A stretch of 17,614 nt of DNA, taken from NCBI GenBank assembly GCA_021793595.1, contig JAJYSL010000068.1:1-17614 (forward strand), given 5' to 3'. This document shows, piece by piece, positions 6,574 through 14,239 of this stretch. The DNA is from Acidobacteriota bacterium (GTDB lineage: Bacteria; Acidobacteriota; Terriglobia; Terriglobales; Acidobacteriaceae). Within the stretch, counting starts at the first letter, position 1; each line of letters starts with the position of its first letter. Below the pieces are notes generated by a model. It was not told where the DNA came from. It did not search any database and saw only the letters and a list, made by a program, of their open reading frames with translations. The position numbers and the translations under genes are program-made.

Positions 6574-8115
6574 TCACTTTCCAAGGGTTGAAGGTGCTGC
6601 CTGATCTTCCTTTCCCTTTCCGGAATAATTTACATAGACAGGGTTGCCGAGAACTTCGAGTTTTTCTTCATCGGTTTGTATTTGAGGAAGCAGCCAATGG
6701 GACTTACCGTCGCTACGCCACGTGAAATGTAGCGTCTCCTCAGGCTGGGAAATGGTGCGAACCGGAAATGCCGGATTGTCGTGGTCATCGTCCGACATCT
6801 TCAACATCCAGCCGGAACAGCCCACCACTTGCACCGTGACTTGAACTGCGACTCCGGAGGGTGCCCGGAGCGTATCGCCCATCATTGCCGCTGGTTGTCC
6901 CGGCACGGCAGCCGTCATTTCCAGCATGCGATTGCGCGACCCGGTCAAATCGATAAATACGTGTCCGGCGCGAATCCCGTCGAGGATCGCAGGCACCGAC
7001 AAATTTTGAGCATAAACAACAGTTGTCGGCAGACCGACCGAATCAGGATGGTCGATCGGCCATGCAGGGTGATGGTTGTCGCTGCCTCCGATGGCGGGAA
7101 TTCTGTAGCCATTCTCCAACTGCTTCTCCCAAAAACTCACTCCGGAATAAGGGCCGCGCAGTGCACCGCCGTTGACAGCCTCAATTGCAGAGAATAAATG
7201 CAGATCGGCGGGTGGATTGGGTGTCCAGCCGCAACCGAGACAGTCTTCTCCAGTAGGGTCGTTTGGATGATTGATAGAAATCATTCCGCCCAGGCGATTG
7301 ACCTCTCGCGCCACCGTATTGATGTCTGGTACTCCGGGAGCGCCGACGCGATAGTCCACAAATCTGGTAATGCCATAGGCATTGGCATGCCCCCAGAATG
7401 TGGTGATCTCGCGACCAGGAATAAAGAGCAAGGTATCGAAATACGGTTGCAATTCCCGAATGGCGTCATATTGAGAGATCGTATTGTGGTCCGTGATCGC
7501 AATAAAATCCAAGCCGCGGCGCATGGCGGCCTCCGCCGTAACAAACACAGGACAGGGCACGGATTTTCCGGTCTCGCTGGGACAAGTGCCATCACTGTGC
7601 CCGGTATGCATGTGCAAGTCGCCACGAAACCAGGCGGGCCCATTGCGTAAAGGTCCATCCGTGAAGGATTGAATCTCTGGTTTCGTTTCAAACCAAACAT
7701 CGGCTGTGTAGTGAGAGACGACGTCGGGCCGGATGTTCGGTACCGCGATCAGAAGATACCATTGACCAGCCGGAATCGGTCCTGGCAAATAAGAAGGCGT
7801 GGCGTCCGTTTCGCTGATCGTGAAGGTGGATTTGTTGCCGCCGCTGGCTCCGCGAAATCTGTTGGGATCGAAGATTCCAAGGTCCAACCGGGTTCCCTGC
7901 TCTTTGCCCGTGTATCCAAAAGTGACAGTCAGGCGAAAGACGCCGGAAGGTACCGCGAAGGGTACACGAACATAAGTTTGGTTTTGCGCATGAGTGATAT
8001 CACCTTGCAAAACCAGGCTTGGCTTTGCGAGGTTGGCACGCGCCGGCCAAGAAGTGCAGCCAAAAGCCACAGCAAGAAGAAAAACTAACCGAGTCCACTT
8101 CACATATCGCTCCAT
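6574..8115 (-). CDS. CehA/McbA-type PHP-domain metallohydrolase, exported
   Basis: 513 residues. The N-terminus (ERYVKWTRLVFLLAVAFGC) is a signal peptide; Cys20 makes a poor lipobox, and cleavage after PARA at about 27 is equally likely. Residues 30-145 form a beta-sandwich-like region. Residues 160-395 are the PHP domain with its full metal-site series: GDLHMHTGHSDG (His168, His170, Asp175), AITDHNT (Asp209, His210), REITTFWGH (Glu236, His243), INHPN (His283) and GGSDNHH (Asp346, His348). A C-terminal beta domain follows. The named family includes the carbaryl hydrolase CehA, but most members are uncharacterised phosphoesterase-like hydrolases. First gene of a two-gene minus-strand operon with the PI-PLC-like enzyme, which suggests they act on related extracellular phosphoesters. 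The ATG start lacks a strong ribosome binding site. Confidence 0.87.
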   Translation of the reverse strand: MERYVKWTRLVFLLAVAFGCTSWPARANLAKPSLVLQGDITHAQNQTYVRVPFAVPSGVFRLTVTFGYTGKEQGTRLDLGIFDPNRFRGASGGNKSTFTISETDATPSYLPGPIPAGQWYLLIAVPNIRPDVVSHYTADVWFETKPEIQSFTDGPLRNGPAWFRGDLHMHTGHSDGTCPSETGKSVPCPVFVTAEAAMRRGLDFIAITDHNTISQYDAIRELQPYFDTLLFIPGREITTFWGHANAYGITRFVDYRVGAPGVPDINTVAREVNRLGGMISINHPNDPTGEDCLGCGWTPNPPADLHLFSAIEAVNGGALRGPYSGVSFWEKQLENGYRIPAIGGSDNHHPAWPIDHPDSVGLPTTVVYAQNLSVPAILDGIRAGHVFIDLTGSRNRMLEMTAAVPGQPAAMMGDTLRAPSGVAVQVTVQVVGCSGWMLKMSDDDHDNPAFPVRTISQPEETLHFTWRSDGKSHWLLPQIQTDEEKLEVLGNPVYVNYSGKGKEDQAAPSTLGK

Positions 8116-8311
8116 CGTCAGCGATCTTCGCGTGCACAGTTCCCGAGGTCACGTCCGTGTCAAAATCTTCCTCATCCATCTTGCCCGGAAAAAGGTGTGC
8201 GATCAAATTCCTGGCCCGTGTCGGATCGAGCCGTGGCGGGAGAATTGTTATACCGGATGGTTTGGAGTCGAGTAGGATGGACGTGCGGGAAAACCTTCCG
8301 GAAAGGGCTGC

Positions 8312-8401
8312 ATGTGGAAAGCGATCTTAACCGATAGTCACTTCTGGATTCCTCTGCTCGTCCTGCTTTTTGGAGTCGTCTTGTTGTTGTACCTTCGCTA
8401 G
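8312..8401 (+). CDS. 29-residue single-helix membrane microprotein
   Basis: A small ORF starting MWKAILTDSHFWIP continues as an uninterrupted hydrophobic helix rich in Leu and Val and ends YLR. A short amphipathic start followed by about 17 membrane residues and a terminal Arg suggests a single-pass inner membrane peptide. A purine-rich ribosome binding site (GGAAAGGG, 8300-8307) lies 4 nt ahead of the ATG. Its stop codon TAG at 8399-8401 sits inside the ribosome binding site of the sugar transporter gene, which starts 12 nt later, so translation should be coupled. It may be a small regulatory or assembly subunit of that transporter. I do not recognise a family. The case rests on frame, ribosome binding site, composition and coupling. 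Confidence 0.6.
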   Translation: MWKAILTDSHFWIPLLVLLFGVVLLLYLR

Positions 8402-8405
8402 GGGA
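8400..8405 (+). promoter_or_regulatory. Ribosome binding site that decides the TTG start of the transporter
   Basis: AGGGGA lies 8 nt before TTG 8414 and overlaps the stop codon of the microprotein gene. The next in-frame ATG (8459) has no comparable site, so the TTG start is preferred. Confidence 0.6.
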
Positions 8406-8413
8406 GAAGCTGC

Positions 8414-9709
8414 TTGTCGATCGCCGTCAGAAAAACAACTTCCTCTCCTTTGCGGGCGATGCATGGCGTCGGCGTCATTTGCGGCCTGGCCGCAGGTGCA
8501 TGGCTGGGCGGAGCCGAAGTACCTGCCAAGCTTGCCAGCACTACTATTTCCCCATTCGCAGTTTCCCTATGCATGGTGGCGGGCGTCTTCGTCGCGCGAT
8601 GGACGATTCCTTCCCTGCTGAAAGGCAGCAACTACGTCTTCGCCGACCTGCAGGAAAACAAACATTTAATAGTGTGGGGCGTTCTAGCGGGCGCCCTATG
8701 GGCCATTGCCAACACCCTAACCGTGTTTGCCATCCGCGACGTGGGTCTGGCAATTGCATTCCCGCTCTGGAACACCAACTGCCTCGTAGGAATTTTCTGG
8801 GGATGGCTGCTCTTCAATGAACTGCGCGGAGCAAATGCCAGAAATTGGCTCAAGGTTCTGGGTGGAACACTCGCAATTCTCATAGCAGCATTGATGCTTG
8901 CCTATAGCTCCATGCATGGCTCGCTGATTGCTCCGGCCCATGCGCGGGAAGGCATCCTCGCGGCGCTGGGGGCGAGCCTGATGTGGGGCACCATGTACGT
9001 CCCTTATCGCAAGGCATATTTGAGTGGCATGAACCCTCTCTCCTTCGTAACTGTTTTCACTATCGGTGAGTTGGGGACCATGTCGCTGCTTGCCGTTAGC
9101 CTGCGCGGAGGAATGCATCCCTTGCTGCAGGAATTGCAGACAGCGCGTTCGGCAGTATTCTGGCTATTTCTGGGCGGTTTCTGCTGGGTGATCGGCGACC
9201 TGTTTCAGCAATATTCCACGAAGTACATCGGAATCAGCCGCGCCATTCCGCTTTCCAATACCAATCAACTGTGGGGCCTGGCCTGGGGTGCGCTGGTGTT
9301 TGGGGAGTTGGAATCTACGGATGCTCTGCATCACGTGCTGGTCGTTGCGGGGTCTGTCATCATGCTTCTGGGCGCGCTCGGCATCAGCACCTCAGCCGCA
9401 GACGCTGAAGAACATGCATCGACCCACGCGGCCATCGCACGGGAATGCGACCGCTATTCCCTGGACCATACCCGGGTCTTCCGGGCACAGACTGGCATCG
9501 ATACCGAAGAGACACCCGCAACCAGGAGGCGCTGGTGGGACTACGCCATCGCGATTGCCGCGTGCGGCATTTTCGTTGTTCTAGCCCTGGGGGCCAAGCG
9601 TCCAATGTTGCCCACGGGCATGTTCTGGACCACCATCCTGCTGATGCTGCTTCTGCTGACTTTTGTCGGCGGAGGGTGGTGGCTTTGGAAAAAGACTCGA
9701 TTTTCCTAG
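8414..9709 (+). CDS. GRP/DMT-superfamily sugar transporter with two extra C-terminal helices
   Basis: 431 residues from a TTG start. Ten hydrophobic helices (about 18-325) form the two five-helix repeats of the drug/metabolite transporter superfamily. The glucose/ribose porter (GRP) branch is indicated by the same motif in both halves: PLWNTNCLVGIFWGWLLFNE (117-136) and PLSNTNQLWGLAWGALVFGE (279-298). GRP members such as GlcU import sugars with protons. A hydrophilic loop (326-373) and two more helices (about 375-394 and 402-425) extend it beyond the usual ten-helix length. It follows the microprotein gene with likely translational coupling. The nearby fucosidase and GlcNAc kinase make fucose, another deoxyhexose or an amino sugar possible cargo, but specificity cannot be read from the sequence. 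Confidence 0.85.
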   Translation: MSIAVRKTTSSPLRAMHGVGVICGLAAGAWLGGAEVPAKLASTTISPFAVSLCMVAGVFVARWTIPSLLKGSNYVFADLQENKHLIVWGVLAGALWAIANTLTVFAIRDVGLAIAFPLWNTNCLVGIFWGWLLFNELRGANARNWLKVLGGTLAILIAALMLAYSSMHGSLIAPAHAREGILAALGASLMWGTMYVPYRKAYLSGMNPLSFVTVFTIGELGTMSLLAVSLRGGMHPLLQELQTARSAVFWLFLGGFCWVIGDLFQQYSTKYIGISRAIPLSNTNQLWGLAWGALVFGELESTDALHHVLVVAGSVIMLLGALGISTSAADAEEHASTHAAIARECDRYSLDHTRVFRAQTGIDTEETPATRRRWWDYAIAIAACGIFVVLALGAKRPMLPTGMFWTTILLMLLLLTFVGGGWWLWKKTRFS

Positions 9710-9782
9710 CATGGGAACACCCGCGTAGATTCGCGCAGTCGAAAATTGAAGAGCCGGTTCGTCAGATAGGGCGGAAAGATAG

Positions 9783-10550
9783 CTATTTGGAACTCCTCTC
9801 AAAGGTCCCGTTTTCTATCTTGTTCAACGCATTGCGCAGCGCGCGAACATTTTCTTCAAGAACGATAAACCGTTCAAATTCGTCACGAACTGCTGCGCCT
9901 AGCTTCAGGGCGTGGTTTCGAAAGGCGACTGGGCTGTCAGTTCTCGTTCTTAAAGAACAGTGAAATTCTGTCGCCCCAGTGCACAAGGCGATTTCATGGA
10001 TGTTTTCCTGGCGGAGACCTCCGCCCACCATAATAGGAATCCTTCCCTTTGCTGCAGCGATCAGATGCGTGACACGGTGCGCACCCTGGACAATCGTCGG
10101 CATGCCACCAGAAGTCAGAATTCGGTTTGCGCCGGTCTCGATCACTTGAGCCAGCGACTCGCTTAAGTTGGCGGACATGTCAAAAGCACGATGAAACGTT
10201 ATCTCCATGGGCCGGGCCAATTCCACTAGTTCCCTGGTCCGCCTCACATCTACGCGCCCCTCACCATCGAGCAATCCGAGAACCACACCATCCGCTCCTA
10301 GTTTCTTTGCCTCCATCACGTCATATTTCATTACGTCGTACTCATACTCTGTGTAGAGAAAATCGCCGCCCCTAGGTCTTACCATCACAAATACTTCAAT
10401 TCCGACTTGCTTCCGAACTAATTGGATCAGCCCCGCACTCGGGGTGATCCCCCCCTCGGTTAAATCGCTGCACAGTTCAATCCGCTGTGCGCCTCCTCGT
10501 TCTGAGGCAATTGCCGATTCCACTGAATCCAGACAAATTTCTAAGATCAT
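9783..10550 (-). CDS. cutC: CutC-family TIM-barrel protein
   Basis: 255 residues starting MILEICLDSVESA, which aligns with the usual CutC N-terminus (E. coli MALLEIC...). Conserved blocks follow: RIELCSDLTEGGITPS (23-38), MVRPRGGDF (56-64), FHRAFDM, ILTSGG and IMVGGG. An ATG 15 nt upstream (ending at 10565) is in frame, but its GGGA is too close; the chosen ATG has GGGA 9 nt ahead. CutC was named for copper tolerance in E. coli, but that role has been questioned, and the fold is that of a phosphate-binding sugar-type TIM barrel. Here it lies between a sugar transporter and glycosidases, with no copper gene nearby, which suggests a carbohydrate role. The gene converges on the transporter gene with a 73-nt gap that shows no clear terminator. 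Confidence 0.92.
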   Translation of the reverse strand: MILEICLDSVESAIASERGGAQRIELCSDLTEGGITPSAGLIQLVRKQVGIEVFVMVRPRGGDFLYTEYEYDVMKYDVMEAKKLGADGVVLGLLDGEGRVDVRRTRELVELARPMEITFHRAFDMSANLSESLAQVIETGANRILTSGGMPTIVQGAHRVTHLIAAAKGRIPIMVGGGLRQENIHEIALCTGATEFHCSLRTRTDSPVAFRNHALKLGAAVRDEFERFIVLEENVRALRNALNKIENGTFERSSK

Positions 10551-10934
10551 AATGGCTGATCCCATTTTCCCAGACGTTCAGATTCCCCGCCACGCGCGAG
10601 AAAGCCGAATACAAGAAAGCCTTGGGCAAACACTCGGTTGGGACGATGGCAGCAAGGCCGCAAGCTAAAACCTGTAGTAGCCGAAGAATTGCAAGTGTCG
10701 TTCCGTCGAACAGATCTGCGCGATAGAGCTATCATGACGAAGTTGGAATCGACGACTCCGGTATCTGAAAAGCCAAGCTATATCCCTGGAAATCTTTCCA
10801 TTTTCTTGTATCGTGTGGAATGTTGAACGTAGAAAGCCTGAGTACCTCTGTAACGGCGCAGATAGCAGCACCGCCGGTATATCGTTAGCTGCACAGCTGT
10901 TAAATACGCAAGCAAACAGACGACAGGAGAAAAA
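10551..10934. other. 384-nt divergent intergenic region between cutC and the fucosidase gene
   Basis: No convincing gene is visible; open frames here are short and have no recognisable protein pattern. It should hold promoters for both flanking genes, but I see no good -35/-10 pair. The one structured element is AGCTG-CA-CAGCT at 10887-10898, an inverted repeat with 5-bp arms 36 nt before the fucosidase start, which could be an operator. A strong ribosome binding site, AGGAG, lies at 10925-10929. Confidence 0.5.
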
Positions 10935-12623
10935 ATGGACCGACGCAACTTTCTCGCTTCCCTTGCCGGTATGACAGCGAGTCTTTCGCTGACCAATCTT
11001 GCGTCCGCAGAACCGGGCTCTGAACTCTCCGCGAATTTGCATGCTTATCCAGATTACCTCGCGTTGCCCACCACGGATCAGCTGGCGTGGCAGGACCTGG
11101 AAATCGGGATGTTCATCCATTTCGCGCCGAACACCTGGCAAGGCGTGGAGCAGGACAATCTCTCGACTCCTCTGTCGGAGATCAATCCTCGCCAGCTCAA
11201 TACAGACCAGTGGGCTTCCACTGCGTTAGACCTGGGGGCAAAATATATCGTCTTCGTGGCCAAACATTCCGGTGGATTCTGCATGTGGCAAACCGACACG
11301 ACCAAATACAGCATCGGCAACACGCCTTGGCATGACGGCCACGGCGATGTGCTCGCCGACATTTCCGCTTCCTGCCGGAAGTACGGACTAAAGCTGGGTG
11401 TCTACGTCTCTCCGCGGGATGCCAGCCAGGGAGCGGACGTAGGCGGCATCTGCAAAACCCCCGCACAACAGCGCAAATACAATGCCATCTATCGCCGCCA
11501 GCTTACGGAGGTTCTCTCTCGCTACGGGCCCTTGGTTGAGATCTGGTTCGACGGCTCCATCGTGATTCCTGTCGGAGACATTCTCAAGCAGTACGCCCCG
11601 CACGCTATGATCTTCCAGGGTCCGCATGCGACCATCCGCTGGGCGGGCAATGAAAACGGCTTCGTGCCCTATCCAGCATGGAACTCGATCTCCGCCGCGG
11701 ATGCGAAGACGGGCGTTGCGACCGCGCTGAATGGAGATCCCAACGGCAGCGTCTGGATGCCGAATGAAGTGGATGTTTCCATCCTGCGGCCGTATTGGTT
11801 CTGGAGTGAGAAAAAACAGCAGAATCTGCTCACGCTGGATGAAATGGTGGAAATTTATTACCGATCGGTCGGACGCGGTGCCCAACTGCTGCTGAATCTT
11901 CCCCCGGATACAACCGGATTACTTCCAGCCGCCGACGTGGTACGTGCCCGTCAGTTCGGCAAGGAAATTCAGCGTCGGTTCGGGAAACGTCTGGCCCAGA
12001 CCTCGGGTTCGGGCACTACGGTTACTCTGCCACTGGCCGCCGGTTCTCGCATCGACACAGTCATCCTGCAGGAGGACTGCGCGTTCGGCGAGCGTGTGCG
12101 CAGATACAAGATCGAAGGGCTCCATGCGGGTGGCTGGACGACGCTCGGGACAGGAACCTCTATCGGACACAAAAGAATCCAGCCCGTGGCACCCACTGTC
12201 GTCGATGCGGTGAGACTGTCCATCACAGAAAGCGTGGCTCGCCCTAAGATTCGGCGCCTTGCCGTGTTCGATACCAATTCTCCTGCGCCTCCGAACTGGA
12301 ATGCTCCCGCAAAAGCATGGGCATACGATGAAGTCGGCACGTGGAATAGTTCCCGGTTCCAGGTGGACGTGTCTCACAAGATCACTGCCGCCGCCCAGTA
12401 TCGTCTGCGCTTCGTCCCGCAAGGGGGATGGGGTGGGTGCGCGAAACCGATCGCGACTGCAACGGTGCTTCTGGATGGTTTACCGGAACCGAGCCTGCTC
12501 CGACCTCTTGCCGGATCGAAAGATATATTCCTTCTCACACTGCCCGGCATCGGCCAAAAGGTTATCCTCGAAGGAAAAATCCAGTGCGCTGAAAGCGGAA
12601 CGATCCTGCTTCGGAAGCTTTGA
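10935..12623 (+). CDS. Tat-exported GH29 alpha-L-fucosidase
   Basis: 562 residues. The N-terminus MDRRNFLASLAGMTASLSLT with RRNFL is a twin-arginine signal; cleavage is probably near ASA (23-25). The GH29 barrel spans about 45-345: MFIHF (59-63), AKHSGGF (109-115), LKLGVYVSP (152-160), EIWFDGS with nucleophile Asp206 (202-208), and WMPNEVDVSI (274-283) with candidate acid/base Glu278. The last motif resembles the subfamily B type, which favours alpha-1,3/1,4-linked fucose. Residues 355-445 look like the F5/8C discoidin-like domain often found in these enzymes, followed by a further beta domain (455-562). It releases L-fucose from glycan ends outside the cytoplasm. The ATG is set by a clear AGGAG 5 nt ahead. 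Monocistronic and convergent with the glycosylasparaginase gene; the 60-nt gap shows no terminator. Confidence 0.93.
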   Translation: MDRRNFLASLAGMTASLSLTNLASAEPGSELSANLHAYPDYLALPTTDQLAWQDLEIGMFIHFAPNTWQGVEQDNLSTPLSEINPRQLNTDQWASTALDLGAKYIVFVAKHSGGFCMWQTDTTKYSIGNTPWHDGHGDVLADISASCRKYGLKLGVYVSPRDASQGADVGGICKTPAQQRKYNAIYRRQLTEVLSRYGPLVEIWFDGSIVIPVGDILKQYAPHAMIFQGPHATIRWAGNENGFVPYPAWNSISAADAKTGVATALNGDPNGSVWMPNEVDVSILRPYWFWSEKKQQNLLTLDEMVEIYYRSVGRGAQLLLNLPPDTTGLLPAADVVRARQFGKEIQRRFGKRLAQTSGSGTTVTLPLAAGSRIDTVILQEDCAFGERVRRYKIEGLHAGGWTTLGTGTSIGHKRIQPVAPTVVDAVRLSITESVARPKIRRLAVFDTNSPAPPNWNAPAKAWAYDEVGTWNSSRFQVDVSHKITAAAQYRLRFVPQGGWGGCAKPIATATVLLDGLPEPSLLRPLAGSKDIFLLTLPGIGQKVILEGKIQCAESGTILLRKL

Positions 12624-12683
12624 CACTCCCTGCGTCAGCACGCTACGGCAATTTCAATCACAGCAGGATTGCTCCGCTTCGAT

Positions 12684-13928
12684 TCAGAACGGATGGCTGC
12701 TCTCGGTTGTGCCTTCGAAAAGATAATCGCAGGGTTCGGTTCGGAGAACTCCGTCATGCACGACGAACTTCTTTCGTGCGCCCGTGCTCCGCGTGCTCCA
12801 TAATGACACACCAGCGTACATACCGTCGCGCCGGACGATGTAGTAGATCATGTCAAGATAGCGCAATCGAACCATGTCATTGTTGTAATTGTGCGCGATC
12901 CTGCGCAGCGCCTCCATCCCTGCTTCTTTCGGCGTAGCCCCCTGTCGCATGCAGTCCACGATCGTATGCGCACCCACAACCTTGATATTTTCCTCACCAT
13001 TGCCTGTTGCGCCCGCCGAACCAATATCCTGGTCCGTGTAACAGCCCGCCCCAATAATCGGTGAGTCGCCCACCCTGCCTGCAATCTTCCACGCCTGTCC
13101 CGAGGTCGTAGTCGCGCCGGACATTTCACCTTTCGCATTCAAAGCGGAAACGTGAATCGTGCCAGTGGTGGGCCAAAGAGCCTGCAAGACCGCTTCGCTC
13201 CGCAAGCTTGGCCGAATACCCATGCGGTCAGCCATCTCTGAAACGCGCTGCATCGCGTCCCTGATCATCGGCAGGTGCTCCGGACCGGGATGCCGCGGCA
13301 ACATCCTGGCTTGAGGAACATGAGCCGAGGATCCTCCTGCCGGAGGTTTCCAATCGGGACTGTCGATTCCTGGTCCCCAAAAGCCATTGCCTTGCTCCTT
13401 CCAGAGCAGCCAGAGTTTCCGCGCATCGTCAGTCAACAAATTTTCAGAATGGAAGCCCTCAGCCAGCGCAAATTTCTCCGCGCCGCTGCCCACAATCATC
13501 ACGTGCCCGGTCCGTTTCATTACCGTTTCCGCCAGCAGCGTCGCGTGGCGAATGTTCTGAACTGCGGCAACAGAACCGGCACGGCGAGTCGGCCCGTGCA
13601 TAACGCAGGCATCCAATTCCACTACGCCATCCTCATTCGGCAGACCACCATACCCGACACTGTGGTCGTTCGGATCGTCCTCCCGCGCCTGGCAGATGTG
13701 CAGCGCCGCCTGCAACGTGTCTGAACCCCGTTGCAGCATGGCATAGGCTTCGGCGACTGTGTTGTCTCCGGTTTCCCTGGTCACGATGACCGGCTTTTTC
13801 GGCGGTTGATATTCCACCTGCAGGTCCTCTCGATGCTTTGCGTCTACGGTCTCACCCGCTCCTGCGCCAACCGTGCCAGCAGCAACCCAGGCACTGCGAG
13901 ACAAAAACTCCCGGCGAGTTGTGGCCAT
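12684..13928 (-). CDS. Tat-exported N4-(beta-N-acetylglucosaminyl)-L-asparaginase
   Basis: 414 residues. The start MATTRREFLSRSAWVAAG has TRREFL, a twin-arginine signal. The protein is an Ntn-hydrolase of the glycosylasparaginase family. It is made as a precursor that cleaves itself before a threonine, which becomes the nucleophile: GTIHVSALNAKGEMSG with Thr257, followed by TSG and GRVGDSPIIGAGCY (Arg285, Asp288), the substrate-binding block known from human AGA. The enzyme hydrolyses the GlcNAc-Asn bond of N-glycopeptide remnants, giving aspartate and 1-amino-GlcNAc, which decays to GlcNAc. Three tandem ATG codons occur (13934, 13931 and 13928); GGAGGG touches the first and lies 6 nt from the third, so the third is preferred. 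A TTG at 13955 is unlikely. Related isoaspartyl peptidases lack the same substrate block, so the call is quite firm. Confidence 0.92.
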   Translation of the reverse strand: MATTRREFLSRSAWVAAGTVGAGAGETVDAKHREDLQVEYQPPKKPVIVTRETGDNTVAEAYAMLQRGSDTLQAALHICQAREDDPNDHSVGYGGLPNEDGVVELDACVMHGPTRRAGSVAAVQNIRHATLLAETVMKRTGHVMIVGSGAEKFALAEGFHSENLLTDDARKLWLLWKEQGNGFWGPGIDSPDWKPPAGGSSAHVPQARMLPRHPGPEHLPMIRDAMQRVSEMADRMGIRPSLRSEAVLQALWPTTGTIHVSALNAKGEMSGATTTSGQAWKIAGRVGDSPIIGAGCYTDQDIGSAGATGNGEENIKVVGAHTIVDCMRQGATPKEAGMEALRRIAHNYNNDMVRLRYLDMIYYIVRRDGMYAGVSLWSTRSTGARKKFVVHDGVLRTEPCDYLFEGTTESSHPF

Positions 13929-13934
13929 CATCAT

Positions 13935-13940
13935 CCCTCC
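13935..13940 (-). promoter_or_regulatory. Ribosome binding site that decides the glycosylasparaginase start
   Basis: Read on the minus strand this is GGAGGG, directly before three consecutive ATG codons. Only the second and third leave space between site and codon (3 and 6 nt), and the third fits best. Confidence 0.6.
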
Positions 13941-14239
13941 GAGTTTCCAGATCAATGATTCTCAGCAAAAAACATACGAATGCGGTGGATTATTCCACGA
14001 TCGCTACCGGCTCGCAGCAAAATTCCATCGAGCCCCATCGCAACATTATCTGACTTGGTCCATGGGGCAAGGGAACCAAAAAATACTCTAAAATCAGGAG
14101 TCAGTGCGCCTGGCTTGCACGGCATCAACGTTCAACCCACCGGAAGATGCTGATATAACTCAAAGGTTGTGGTTGGTTCATGCAGGTTAGGATGACAAGG
14201 AAGCATGCCTGCCCGGTAGTAACCAAGGGGAATCTCTAA
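13941..14239. other. Divergent intergenic region between glycosylasparaginase and GH18 genes
   Basis: No gene is supported. The region separates two divergent transcription units of related function, so it probably holds both promoters and any shared operator. A candidate plus-strand promoter at 14131-14159 is listed separately. TTGGT (14055-14059) and ACCAA (14075-14079) form a small inverted repeat of doubtful meaning. Confidence 0.5.
14131..14159 (+). promoter_or_regulatory. Candidate sigma-70-type promoter for the GH18-kinase operon
   Basis: TTCAAC (14131-14136) is separated by 17 nt from TATAAC (14154-14159), which is preceded by TG in the extended -10 arrangement (TGATATAAC). The -10 matches 5 of 6 consensus bases and the -35 matches 3. 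It lies about 80 nt before the GH18 start codon. Confidence 0.4.

Noticed and set aside
8158..8163. Perfect TTGACA on the minus strand upstream of the PHP-domain gene
   Set aside because: No acceptable -10 element follows at 16-18 nt, and the transcript start would fall almost on the start codon.
8000..8206. Minus-strand open frame of 68 codons ahead of and overlapping the PHP-domain gene
   Set aside because: Overlaps the 5' end of a well-supported gene in another frame and lacks a convincing start or protein pattern.
10566..10900. Short open frames in the cutC-fucosidase gap as possible remnants of a transposase
   Set aside because: No transposase motif, terminal repeat or target duplication could be found.
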